Assembly (NCBI GenBank): GCA_020216655.1
Contig: JAIWNU010000005.1
Location: forward strand, 1 to 10,000
DNA from: Treponema sp.
Lineage (GTDB): Bacteria > Spirochaetota > Spirochaetia > Treponematales > Breznakiellaceae
Reading direction: 5' to 3'
Length of the DNA: 10,000 bases
Below, one piece after another: positions 1 to 6,740 of the stretch (positions are counted from its first letter, which is position 1; each line of letters opens with the position of its first letter). Below the pieces are notes generated by a model. The model was not told the DNA's origin. It was given only the letters and a program-made list of their open reading frames with translations, and did not search any database. A program made the position numbers and the translations under genes.

Positions 1-489
1 TGCTTCCAGGGCCCCTGAAAGCCGGTCCAGGGCATGGCGGCGGCTTTCGTCGGTTTTTGCTTCTATCAACTCTACAACCGATTCAGAGCGGGTGAGGTCG
101 ATTTTACCGTTCATAAAAGCCCGGAAGGTAAACTCGCCGGGCAGGGCCTGGCGGAAGCCCGCATCAAGGAGGCATTGCAGCACCGAATGGGCGGTGGCAA
201 TACCGCCGTGGCAGGATATGTCAACGGCATCTTCGCCGGTGTAGCTCCGGGGGGCGCGGAACACCGAGACCAGCACTTCATCAACCTTTTCGCCCCCTTT
301 GTTCACTATCCAGCCATGGACTATGGTGTTGCCCGGAGCTTCTGAAAGCTTCTTAGGCCGGGAAAAGCAGGTAGCCACGAGGTCAATACAGCCGGGACCG
401 GAACTGCGAATGACCGCGAGGGCGCTTTCTGCCAGGGGAGTTGCATGGGCTGCAATGGGATCGTTGCTGCCGTAGGATGGACGAATCAT
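1..489 (-). CDS. mnmE: tRNA modification GTPase MnmE (TrmE), N-terminal part, cut by the window edge
   Basis: MnmE works with MnmG to install the (carboxymethyl)aminomethyl group on the wobble uridine (U34) of certain tRNAs in the cytoplasm. Reading the minus strand from the ATG at 489 gives 163 codons without a stop. They match the family's N-terminal folate-binding and dimerisation domain: NDPIAAHATP (residues 9-18), VIRSSGPG (26-33), FRAPRSYTGEDAVDISCHGG (77-96) and PGEFTFRAFMNGKIDLTRSE (117-136), then the start of the central helical domain. The G domain and the catalytic C-terminal cysteine lie off the window to the left. The usual GRGG-like turn after ATP reads LAESA here. The start leaves only about 10 residues before the conserved block, as is normal for the family. 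No Shine-Dalgarno sequence is visible; the likely promoter lies almost directly on the start codon. The gene is divergent from the secreted protein at 609. Recognition is confident; only the length is unknown. Confidence 0.95.
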   Translation of the reverse strand, partial: MIRPSYGSNDPIAAHATPLAESALAVIRSSGPGCIDLVATCFSRPKKLSEAPGNTIVHGWIVNKGGEKVDEVLVSVFRAPRSYTGEDAVDISCHGGIATAHSVLQCLLDAGFRQALPGEFTFRAFMNGKIDLTRSESVVELIEAKTDESRRHALDRLSGALEA

Positions 490-501
490 AGGTATCTTGG
501 G

Positions 502-530
502 AGCATAGCGAAAATCCTATGAAAAAACAA
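502..530 (-). promoter_or_regulatory. Putative sigma70-type promoter of mnmE
   Basis: On the minus strand TTGTTT (525-530) is followed after 17 bases by TATGCT (502-507). Both match the -35 and -10 consensus only in part, but the spacing is ideal. Transcription would begin near 495, about 5 bases before the mnmE ATG, so the message would be nearly leaderless. This is a sequence-only prediction. Confidence 0.4.
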
Positions 531-540
531 GCCGAGCTTG
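528..540. promoter_or_regulatory. Inverted repeat between divergent promoters, possible operator
   Basis: CAAGC-CGA-GCTTG is a perfect 5-3-5 inverted repeat. It overlaps the proposed -35 box of mnmE (525-530) on one side and the proposed -35 box of the secreted-protein gene (538-543) on the other. A protein bound here could affect both promoters. The arms are short, so chance cannot be excluded, and no cognate regulator is known. Confidence 0.25.
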
Positions 541-565
541 ACGAACGAAATTGACGCGGTATACT
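538..565 (+). promoter_or_regulatory. Sigma70-type promoter of the secreted-protein gene
   Basis: TTGACG (538-543), a 16-base spacer and TATACT (560-565) each differ from consensus at one position (TTGACA, TATAAT). The start of transcription would be near 572, giving a leader of about 37 bases before the ATG at 609. A second TTGACG occurs at 551-556 inside the spacer but is too close to this -10 box to serve it. Confidence 0.65.
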
Positions 566-597
566 TCAAGCAAAGATGAAATTATGGAGACCCCATG

Positions 598-603
598 AGG
601 AGG
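598..603 (+). promoter_or_regulatory. Shine-Dalgarno site that fixes the start at 609
   Basis: AGGAGG lies 5 bases before the ATG at 609. The alternative in-frame ATG at 576 has no such site and would fall within a few bases of the predicted transcription start. The protein beginning at 609 also opens directly with a normal signal peptide. Confidence 0.8.
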
Positions 604-608
604 ATACT

Positions 609-1970
609 ATGGGAAAATTGCGTACAATAGTGCTCGTGCTACTGGCCTGGCTGATTGTGGCGGGGACCGTAACAGCCCAGCAGGCTGAAATAAGCAAAAA
701 ACAGGATGTGGCGGTCTTTGCCCTGGGTTATTATGGGTATAACATTCCGCTTGAAGTCCTGGCCAATGTGGACGCGGAAATACAGGGCGTGTTTGTTAAT
801 TTGGGCCGCTTTAACGTACTGGGCCAAACCGAGCGGTTCTCGTCTAAGGACGTGCAGGATTTCATCAACCTGATACAGACCGCTAAGCAAAACAACACAC
901 CCCTTCCGGATGAGGTTAAATTCGGCGATGTGCAGCTGACCGAAGGGCTCCTTAAAAAACTCTACGGCGCCTTCGTGGTGGTAATTCCTACCATCGTGGA
1001 TTTTAAGGTCGAAAAGCCGAATAACGAATACCAGGCCCGGATTAAAACGTCGGTGGCCTTCCTGAACGTTGCCGAGGGGACTACCATTGGTATGGCAAAC
1101 ATTGAAACCACGGGAACCTCCAAGGAGACCCAGACCAAGGCTGTGGCGGATGCCATAAACGCCATTCCGGTTCAGCTTACCTACGAGGTCCGGAAAATCC
1201 CCGCCTTTACCCTGAGAACCCAGGTGCTTAAGGCCGACGCCTTTGAAGCAAAAATGCAGTTTGGCACCGATATGGGTGTTATGGTGGGCGATGAATATGT
1301 GGTGGTTAAGCGCAGCACCATCGGCGGCCTCGTGGACGAGCGGGAAGACGGCCTCCTGGTGATAAAGGATGTGGGGCCCCAGATCAGCACCGCCGCGGTC
1401 CGCTATGCCGGTCCTACCCTTAAGGAAGGTGCCCAGCTGAGGGAAGTGCCCCGGCTCGGTGTGGATGTGGAACCCTACCTCTACTACCTCACCTATTTTG
1501 GTAATGTCTATGGCTGGGACTTGGGGACCACTAATCTTACCCAATCTAAGGGAGCCCTGGCCATCGGCGCCAAGGCTGCGCTGAGCCGCGGCTTCTACGA
1601 TGTGCGGCCTATCGTTGGTGTGCAGATCAACTTTGATACCGCCCTGTGGCTCCCGGTGATCGCCTATGCGGGTGTGGAGTACAACATATACCTCCGCCGT
1701 CTTGCCCTGACCGGTACTGCGGCCTTTGCCGGCGCAAGCAACGCCATTGTGCGGATCCTGGAAGAAAATTATTCTACAAGCGATGATCCCTGGTTTACCC
1801 ATTACGGCATTAAGCTCAATGCGGGGGTAAGCTACCTTATCAGCCGGGATATGCGGATCTTTGTGAACGGCGGCATGGATTACCTCTTTGGTGTGGCAGA
1901 CAGTGTCGGCGGTCCATTCCAAAGCTATGGTGGCTACGGAATCGCCGCGGGAATCGCCTTTAAGTTGTAA
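609..1970 (+). CDS. Secreted, probably outer-membrane protein with CsgG/FlgT-like regions and a beta-barrel-like C-terminus
   Basis: The function is unknown. The 453-residue product starts with a clear signal peptide: MGKLR, a hydrophobic stretch at about 6-19, and likely cleavage after TVTA at residue 23. There is no lipobox cysteine, so it is not an obvious lipoprotein. Residues about 30-200 alternate strands and helices in the manner of CsgG/TolB-N-type periplasmic domains: DVAVFAL near 33, GRFNVLG near 66, then a block on a possible binding-protein fold. Residues about 220-280 (MGVMVGDEYVVVKR, then LLVIKDVGP and LKEGAQLREV) resemble the C-terminal domain of the flagellar assembly protein FlgT. 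Residues about 285-453 are rich in short alternating Tyr/Leu/Val strands separated by Gly/Asn turns and end in AAGIAFKL, as expected of a small outer-membrane barrel. These domain names rest on pattern similarity only. The gene has its own promoter and terminator, so it appears monocistronic. Confidence 0.85.
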   Translation: MGKLRTIVLVLLAWLIVAGTVTAQQAEISKKQDVAVFALGYYGYNIPLEVLANVDAEIQGVFVNLGRFNVLGQTERFSSKDVQDFINLIQTAKQNNTPLPDEVKFGDVQLTEGLLKKLYGAFVVVIPTIVDFKVEKPNNEYQARIKTSVAFLNVAEGTTIGMANIETTGTSKETQTKAVADAINAIPVQLTYEVRKIPAFTLRTQVLKADAFEAKMQFGTDMGVMVGDEYVVVKRSTIGGLVDEREDGLLVIKDVGPQISTAAVRYAGPTLKEGAQLREVPRLGVDVEPYLYYLTYFGNVYGWDLGTTNLTQSKGALAIGAKAALSRGFYDVRPIVGVQINFDTALWLPVIAYAGVEYNIYLRRLALTGTAAFAGASNAIVRILEENYSTSDDPWFTHYGIKLNAGVSYLISRDMRIFVNGGMDYLFGVADSVGGPFQSYGGYGIAAGIAFKL

Positions 1971-1993
1971 TTTATAATTCATTTTGATGAAGG

Positions 1994-2026
1994 GCTGTCC
2001 GGTCTAGTGCCGGGCAGCTTTTTTTT
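1994..2026 (+). terminator. Rho-independent terminator of the secreted-protein gene
   Basis: GCTGTCCGG (1994-2002) pairs with CCGGGCAGC (2010-2018), nine pairs with one G-U wobble, around a 7-base loop. Eight consecutive T residues (2019-2026) follow directly. It starts 24 bases after the stop codon and separates this gene from galU. Confidence 0.92.
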
Positions 2027-2106
2027 GTGCTTTTATGCGTGTAGGATTGGGCCGGGTAGTGACTGGCTGGACTAAGACACCTTGCCGGAAAAGAAGCATA
2101 TCAAGC

Positions 2107-2135
2107 TTGCATAGACTGGCGGGGCTTGCTACTAT
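2107..2135 (+). promoter_or_regulatory. Putative promoter of the galU-type gene, giving an almost leaderless mRNA
   Basis: TTGCAT (2107-2112), 17 bases, then TACTAT (2130-2135). Transcription would begin near 2142, one base before the ATG at 2143. No Shine-Dalgarno sequence precedes that ATG, which agrees with a leaderless start. An overlapping alternative -10 box, TATACC at 2133-2138, has a poor 20-base spacing. Confidence 0.45.
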
Positions 2136-2142
2136 ACCCTGC

Positions 2143-2988
2143 ATGAAAGGAATTATTGTTGCCGCGGGCTACGGCACCCGCTTTTTGCCTGTTACCAAGA
2201 CCATCCCTAAGGAAATGCTTCCGGTGGTCAATGTGCCGTCTATCGCCTTTATTGTTGATGAATTTGTAAAGTCCGGTATCGAGGACATCATTATTATCAG
2301 TTCCCGCCGTAAAAAGGTGCTGGAAGACTATTTTGACCGGGAGATAGAGCTTGAATCGGTCTTTGAAAAGGAAGGCAAATTAGACCGGCTTGAGCGTATC
2401 CAGCCGCCGGCTAACATTCGTTTTGCCTTTGTCCGCCAGCAGCGCATGCTCGGTACGGGCCACGCCCTTTTGCAGGTTAAGGGCCTTGTAGGTAACGATG
2501 CCTGTGTGGTGGCCTATCCTGACGACCTCCATTTAGGGGAACCGCCCCTGGCTTCCCAGCTTATTGCCGCCTGGCGGGAAACGGGCTGCTCGGTCATGGC
2601 CAGCGTCTACGAACCGAGAGATGTGAGCCGCTACGGTGTTCTGGATATTGCCGCCGACGGCAAACATGTCCGGGCCATTGTAGAAAAACCTAGCCGGGGC
2701 ACCGAACCGAGCCATGAGGTTTCCATTGGCCGCTACCTTTATACGCCTGAGTTCTTTAACTATCTGGAAGAGGGCTGGCAGCGCCATGAGGGGGGCGAAT
2801 ACTACCATATTTACGCTCTTAACAAGCTTATGAACGAAGGCAAGGTGGTGTACCGCCGCCTTTCGGGCCAGCGGCTTGATACGGGCGAGCCAGAGGGCTA
2901 CCTGGACGCAATTCTGCGCTACGCCGACACGGTCCCCTCACTCCGCAAGGTCCTGGATGCCTATATGGCGGAACGAAAGGGAACCTGA
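2143..2988 (+). CDS. galU: UTP-glucose-1-phosphate uridylyltransferase-like nucleotidyltransferase
   Basis: Members of this family join a nucleoside triphosphate and a sugar-1-phosphate; GalU makes UDP-glucose for envelope glycans in the cytoplasm. The 281-residue product has the nucleotide-binding signature AAGYGTRFLPVTKTIPKEML (residues 7-26), the SGIEDIIII block (44-52), a metal-binding PDD (126-128), DVSRYGVL (160-167), the sugar-site VEKP (180-183) and GRYLYTPEFF (196-205). Length and order fit GalU. It departs from textbook GalU at LGTGHA for GLGHA, YPDD for LGDD, GEYYHIYALNKL for GEIQLTDALN, and LDTGEPEGYLDA for YDIGDKLGYLKA, so the sugar or nucleotide specificity is less certain than the family. 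ATG 2143 is chosen because homologous sequence begins exactly there; the frame stays open upstream to 2035, but that part looks non-coding. The gene is alone between a terminator and a convergent operon. Confidence 0.85.
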   Translation: MKGIIVAAGYGTRFLPVTKTIPKEMLPVVNVPSIAFIVDEFVKSGIEDIIIISSRRKKVLEDYFDREIELESVFEKEGKLDRLERIQPPANIRFAFVRQQRMLGTGHALLQVKGLVGNDACVVAYPDDLHLGEPPLASQLIAAWRETGCSVMASVYEPRDVSRYGVLDIAADGKHVRAIVEKPSRGTEPSHEVSIGRYLYTPEFFNYLEEGWQRHEGGEYYHIYALNKLMNEGKVVYRRLSGQRLDTGEPEGYLDAILRYADTVPSLRKVLDAYMAERKGT

Positions 2989-3004
2989 GCGGTTTTTCTA
3001 AGAG

Positions 3005-3030
3005 CGAGCCGGCAGATCAACCGAGGCTCG
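3005..3030. terminator. Stem-loop between convergent genes, possible weak bidirectional terminator
   Basis: CGAGCC (3005-3010) pairs with GGCTCG (3025-3030), with a further GG/CC pair inside. It occupies the 47-base gap between the converging galU-type and M18 genes. Neither side has a real T-run after the stem, so efficient intrinsic termination is doubtful. Confidence 0.35.
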
Positions 3031-3035
3031 TCAAC

Positions 3036-4385
3036 TTAACTCAATTGTTCAAAGCCCTTCTTGAGTACCTGGACCATCATTTCATGGTCCAGGGTCCCTG
3101 CGGTTTCGCGGATGGAATGCATGGATAAGAGGGGGGCTCCCACATCGACGGTTTTAATGCCCGTAAAGGCCGCAGAGAGGGGCCCGATGGTGGTCCCCGG
3201 GGTAATATCGGCCCGGCTCATGAATTTTTGGCAGGGGACCCCCGCTGCATCGCAGTAGAGCCGGAAGCGGGCCTCCGCTTCGCCGTCGGTGGCATAGCGC
3301 AGGTTGGCGTTTACTTTAAGGGCTGGGCCCCCGTTCAGGACCGGCGCGAAACTTTCATCAAACTTTTCGGGGTATGAACCGTGGTAGGCCTGGGCAACAT
3401 CCACCGAGATGGAGAACGATGCGGCCAGGGCCCGGTACAGGTCCTCGGCGTTTTTATCCATAAGGGCAGAAATCCGACCCAGTATGTCCCGCAGGAAGGC
3501 TGAATCGGCCCCCTCGGGCGAAAGGGACCCAATTTCTTCATGGTTAAAAAAGCATGCCACCTGGGTATGCCCGGCGCTCTGCGAGGCCAGGAAGGCTTCC
3601 AGGATTGCGTGGCAGCCTAATAGATTATCCAAGCGGTAGGCGTTGATGAGTTCGCCCTGGGGGCCGAAGCGTACCGGGCCCTGGGCGTCTACAAAATACA
3701 GGTCCGAACCCACAATTCTATCGGCGGGAACACCAAGCTGGGCGGTTACTCGATGCAAAAGGTCTGCAGCAAGAGCTTCTGCCACTCCGCTGTCTGGGGC
3801 CTTTGCTCCAGCTTCTGAGGCCCCGCTTCCCGAAGCAGAAAGCAGCACCGGCAGGTGGTTCTGGGCATTGTATTCAAAGCCCTTATTATGGTCCCGGTTT
3901 AGATGTATTGCCAGATTTGGGACTACTCCGATGGGTTCCGTACTGTGTATAAGGCGGCTTTCGGCTTTTCCGTCCTGAGTTTTTATGAACACCCTTCCGG
4001 CCAACGACAGGGGGCGGTCGAGCCAGGTGGAAATTATGGGGCTCCCATAGAGCTCTACCGCAGCCCGTTCCATGCCCTTGCCGGTGAGGCTCTTTTCGAG
4101 CCGGGCCTTAAGTCCGGGGCTGTCCGTATGGGCTCCGGCTACCATAAAGCCCGCCTCTGCGGGCCTCTTGAAGCCGCATCGGAAGGCAATGAGAGAGCCC
4201 TCTGATCGGACGACATAATACATTTGCCCGCTTTTAAGCTGCCAGGGCTGCCGTTCATCAAGCTGAATAGCTCCCTGGGCATCCAGGGCCTTCGCTATCG
4301 TTTGTGCCCCATGATAGGCCGTGGGCGAATCCTTTATAAACTGGATAAGATGTGAAGTAAGGCCGCTTTGCAGTTCATCAATCAT
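3036..4385 (-). CDS. M18-family zinc aminopeptidase
   Basis: M18 enzymes (aspartyl aminopeptidase, yeast aminopeptidase I) are cytoplasmic, dodecameric two-zinc peptidases that remove N-terminal residues from peptides. The 449-residue product has the family's metal and catalytic pattern in order: GAHTDSPGLKAR with His86, RLDN with Asp253, NHEEIGS with Glu283 and Glu284, SVDVAQAYH with Asp329, and SMHSIRE with His423. The length is normal for the family. Residues about 183-203 form a Ser/Gly/Ala-rich stretch where the fold allows a loop. The start ATG overlaps the end of the HD-GYP gene by 8 bases and is preceded by GAGG (4395-4398), which points to translational coupling. It is the last gene of the three-gene minus-strand operon. 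Whether it prefers acidic N-terminal residues cannot be read from the sequence. Confidence 0.95.
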   Translation of the reverse strand: MIDELQSGLTSHLIQFIKDSPTAYHGAQTIAKALDAQGAIQLDERQPWQLKSGQMYYVVRSEGSLIAFRCGFKRPAEAGFMVAGAHTDSPGLKARLEKSLTGKGMERAAVELYGSPIISTWLDRPLSLAGRVFIKTQDGKAESRLIHSTEPIGVVPNLAIHLNRDHNKGFEYNAQNHLPVLLSASGSGASEAGAKAPDSGVAEALAADLLHRVTAQLGVPADRIVGSDLYFVDAQGPVRFGPQGELINAYRLDNLLGCHAILEAFLASQSAGHTQVACFFNHEEIGSLSPEGADSAFLRDILGRISALMDKNAEDLYRALAASFSISVDVAQAYHGSYPEKFDESFAPVLNGGPALKVNANLRYATDGEAEARFRLYCDAAGVPCQKFMSRADITPGTTIGPLSAAFTGIKTVDVGAPLLSMHSIRETAGTLDHEMMVQVLKKGFEQLS

Positions 4386-5664
4386 AATGAATATCCTCTA
4401 ACTGTCGTTCTATGTTAAGAAATACCTTTACCAGCACTGGATCGAACTGGGTCCCGCTGCAGCGCTTTATTTCGGCCACCGCTTCCTGATGGCTCCGGGG
4501 AATGTTGTAGGAACGGGGAGCCCTCATGGCATCATAGGCATCTGCAATAGCCACAATACGGGCGGGGAGGGGAATACGGGAGCCCGAAAGCCCTTGGGGG
4601 TACCCTGAACCGTCCCATCGTTCGTGATGATAGAGACATATGTTGTATGGAATCATGAGAAAATCAATATAACGCGAAAAGGTAGGATCATTCTGGAAAA
4701 GGATAATGATTTTTTTTATATACGCCGCGCCTGCAACTGTGTGACTCTGCACTTTTTTGAATTCTGCTTCCGAAAGCTCATTTCCCTTGCCGATTAGTTC
4801 CTTAGAAACATGCACCTTGCCGATATCGTGCAGCAATGATGTATAGGCTATGTCCTTGAGGTACTGAAAGGTCTCGTAGGGAGCGTTTTTAAGCAATTTG
4901 AGCCGGTATATTTCTTCTATCATGCAGGTTGTGATAGTTCTGATGTTTTGAAGATGCCGAGATGTTTCCCGGTTATGCTCTTCCACCAGGGAACAGACCA
5001 GGGACACTAAAAGAATTTTGTGGGCTTCGATGGTTTTCTGCGCCTGAAGCAAACGAAGATTTGTTGCCGATAGGGTTTCGATAATTAAATCGGTCTTTTG
5101 GTAATACAAGAGTTCAATGTCGGGACTAATGTCCCTCACAGAGAGGAGATACAAGAAGAGTTTTTTCCGGTGGTTAAAGACCCGTTTCCCGCTTATCCCT
5201 AGATGCAGGAACGGGTGGAGATGAATGGGATCTTCGGCTTGGTTTTGTTCGGGATTTTGGGTTTTGTCTTCCAGTTCTTTGAGCAGGATAGGAAAATGGA
5301 ACTCCTTAATGATCTGATCTCTTGTATCTGTAAAATTGCGGGGGAGAAATTTTTCAAAAAGTAGATCGATATAAATTGATGAGATGAACTCATCCTTGGT
5401 CATTTCAATGGCTTTTAATAACTTAGGCGAAACGTGAATTACCCGTTTCCGGTGGTCCACAATAAGAGGGTATTTCTCTTTAATGGTTATTTCCAGAATA
5501 GATTTTGCCTGGTTGGCGGTTTTTTTGATAATACTGTTATGATAGTGCTGGAGTTTTAAATAGTTATTATACAGGCGGCGGTTAACCCTGCCGGCTTTCT
5601 GGGCATAGGCCGCCACCTTTTTGTATTTTGCGAGCAGCAAGTTGTATTGGGAAAGTATATTCAT
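4378..5664 (-). CDS. HD-GYP domain protein, probable cyclic-di-GMP phosphodiesterase, with a PAS-like N-terminal region
   Basis: HD-GYP proteins hydrolyse cyclic di-GMP (some act on cGAMP). The 428-residue product has no signal peptide or membrane span and should be cytoplasmic. Residues 1-60 are basic and helical. About 62-185 look like a PAS-type sensor (YPLIVDHRKRVIHVS, later LYLLSVRDIS). A helical linker (186-225) leads into the HD-GYP domain: His237 in SRHLQNI, LLHDIGK with His279/Asp280/Lys283, His308, HHERWDGSGYPQGL with His346/His347 and the GYP at 354-356, and IADAYDAM with Asp375. All metal ligands expected of an active enzyme are present. There is no receiver domain, so input is probably a ligand or partner sensed by the N-terminus. 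The gene lies 21 bases after the PAP2 gene and overlaps the M18 gene by 8. It looks visibly more AT-rich than its neighbours, and an A8 run falls in the HD domain. Confidence 0.93.
   Translation of the reverse strand: MNILSQYNLLLAKYKKVAAYAQKAGRVNRRLYNNYLKLQHYHNSIIKKTANQAKSILEITIKEKYPLIVDHRKRVIHVSPKLLKAIEMTKDEFISSIYIDLLFEKFLPRNFTDTRDQIIKEFHFPILLKELEDKTQNPEQNQAEDPIHLHPFLHLGISGKRVFNHRKKLFLYLLSVRDISPDIELLYYQKTDLIIETLSATNLRLLQAQKTIEAHKILLVSLVCSLVEEHNRETSRHLQNIRTITTCMIEEIYRLKLLKNAPYETFQYLKDIAYTSLLHDIGKVHVSKELIGKGNELSEAEFKKVQSHTVAGAAYIKKIIILFQNDPTFSRYIDFLMIPYNICLYHHERWDGSGYPQGLSGSRIPLPARIVAIADAYDAMRAPRSYNIPRSHQEAVAEIKRCSGTQFDPVLVKVFLNIERQLEDIHYD
4710..4717 (-). repeat. A8 homopolymer inside the HD-GYP coding strand
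   Basis: The coding (minus) strand has eight consecutive A residues covering codons Ile316-Lys-Lys-Ile319. Slippage by one base here would shift the frame before the HHE...GYP motif and inactivate the enzyme. It is a possible slippage site, not shown to vary. Confidence 0.6.
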
Positions 5665-5685
5665 AATGGCTGCCCTGGAAACAGC

Positions 5686-6606
5686 TTACTCTTCTACCGC
5701 GATTTCCCGGGATCCAGCGAGTTTCAGTTTCAGAAACAGCCAGGGAGCACCGGCGGAAACCCAGGCCCCCAGAATTGCATAACGGCTGAAGCGGCCCAGG
5801 GCATACCAGGGAGACCCTTCCGGGGGAAATACCATTTTAAGTCCCCCATAAATAATGACGGCGCCGATTATGCCCAGTATATATCGGGCCAAAAGAACCA
5901 GGAATCCAGGCCGCTTCCCGCTGGCCGTGCGTGATGCTGAAAATGTAAACCATTCGGCCATAAAAATATAGCCAACGGACATACCGAAAAATACGCCGCC
6001 CATGCTGGTGTCTTCCGGGTTAAGGCCATTCATAACAAAGGCAATGAGGGCTACCACAAGAATACGGAAGCGAATATTAAGGGACAAAAAGAGTTTTTCT
6101 ATACTGGAGGCCCCAAAGTAGTAGACCAAGAGTACAAGACCTGCCAGCAGCCAGCCTGCAAACACATCGGTAGGGAAATGAACCCCCAGGTATATCCTGC
6201 TAAAACTAATGAGGAGGGGCAGGGCGATCGCCAGGACAAGGCCCCAGGGCTGCCGAATCCAGCCGCCAATAATACCCCACAGGGTAACTGAGCCCTGTGC
6301 ATGTCCCGAGGGAATACCATAGGAGTTTTCCACATCAAGGCCTACCGAGGGATCCAGTGCATAGGGGCGGGGCTGCCGCAGCAGGTTCTTAACGGTGCTA
6401 TTTAGCCAGGCGGAAAGGAGCACTGCTGTACCCAGCCGAATTCCTCGTTTTTCATCAATACACCAGAAAATAAAAGGAAGGATCGCCAAATAGGCAAATT
6501 CGGCTCCAAGGCTGGTAATGGTTTTCATGATCACCGTCATAGCCGGAGATTCAATCTGCTGAACAAACTGGATTACATCTAATCCCCATTGATACACATT
6601 TTCCAT
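5686..6606 (-). CDS. PAP2-family membrane phosphatase with an extra C-terminal membrane region
   Basis: PAP2 (type 2 phosphatidic acid phosphatase) proteins remove phosphate from lipids such as phosphatidate or undecaprenyl pyrophosphate, usually on the outer face of the inner membrane. The 306-residue product has the three signature motifs: KNLLRQPRP (Lys73, Arg80, Pro81), PSGH (99-102, His102) and SRIYLGVHFPTD (Ser136, Arg137, catalytic His143, Asp147). Hydrophobic spans flank them. After the PAP2 core ends near residue 165, about 140 further residues hold three or four more membrane spans (about 180-195, 203-222, 236-255, 275-293). The ATG at 6606 has AGAGGG (6614-6619) seven bases upstream. 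This is the first gene of the PAP2, HD-GYP, M18 operon. The substrate cannot be told; undecaprenyl pyrophosphate recycling is one option. Confidence 0.92.
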   Translation of the reverse strand: MENVYQWGLDVIQFVQQIESPAMTVIMKTITSLGAEFAYLAILPFIFWCIDEKRGIRLGTAVLLSAWLNSTVKNLLRQPRPYALDPSVGLDVENSYGIPSGHAQGSVTLWGIIGGWIRQPWGLVLAIALPLLISFSRIYLGVHFPTDVFAGWLLAGLVLLVYYFGASSIEKLFLSLNIRFRILVVALIAFVMNGLNPEDTSMGGVFFGMSVGYIFMAEWFTFSASRTASGKRPGFLVLLARYILGIIGAVIIYGGLKMVFPPEGSPWYALGRFSRYAILGAWVSAGAPWLFLKLKLAGSREIAVEE

Positions 6607-6659
6607 AGTTCTACCCTCTGTTGCTGAGATGTACAGCCTTTGAAATGGGCTCCACTATA

Positions 6660-6687
6660 ATTAAAACGGAAAATGCGAATATTACAA
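6660..6687 (-). promoter_or_regulatory. Putative promoter of the PAP2, HD-GYP, M18 operon
   Basis: On the minus strand TTGTAA (6682-6687), 16 bases, then TTTAAT (6660-6665). The -10 box matches consensus at five of six positions. Transcription would begin near 6653, leaving a leader of about 47 bases that holds the AGAGGG ribosome-binding site. A competing candidate, TTGACT (6753-6758) to TACTAT (6731-6736), overlaps the cysK promoter. Confidence 0.4.
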
Positions 6688-6711
6688 GGCTCATGGGGCA
6701 TAAAAATATTG

Positions 6712-6740
6712 TTGACAAAAATTGTAATAAATAGTATTAC
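6712..6740 (+). promoter_or_regulatory. Sigma70-type promoter of cysK
   Basis: A perfect TTGACA (6712-6717), 17 bases, then TATTAC (6735-6740). Transcription would begin near 6747, giving a leader of about 23 bases. That is too short for a T-box or SAM riboswitch, so control should be at initiation. The -10 box lies inside palindromes. Confidence 0.75.

Noticed and set aside
576..608. Earlier ATG for the secreted protein
   Set aside because: It would put 11 polar residues before the signal peptide, lacks a Shine-Dalgarno site, and lies at the predicted start of transcription.
639..1982. Long open frame (447 codons) on the minus strand opposite the secreted-protein gene
   Set aside because: It is antisense to a gene with promoter, Shine-Dalgarno site, signal peptide and terminator. 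Its translation is rich in His/Gly/Arg with no recognisable domain, typical of a frame kept open by codon bias.
2035..2142. 36-codon N-terminal extension of the galU-type gene
   Set aside because: No ribosome-binding site at 2035; the peptide has no similarity to GalU, family homology starts at 2143, and the region holds the likely promoter.
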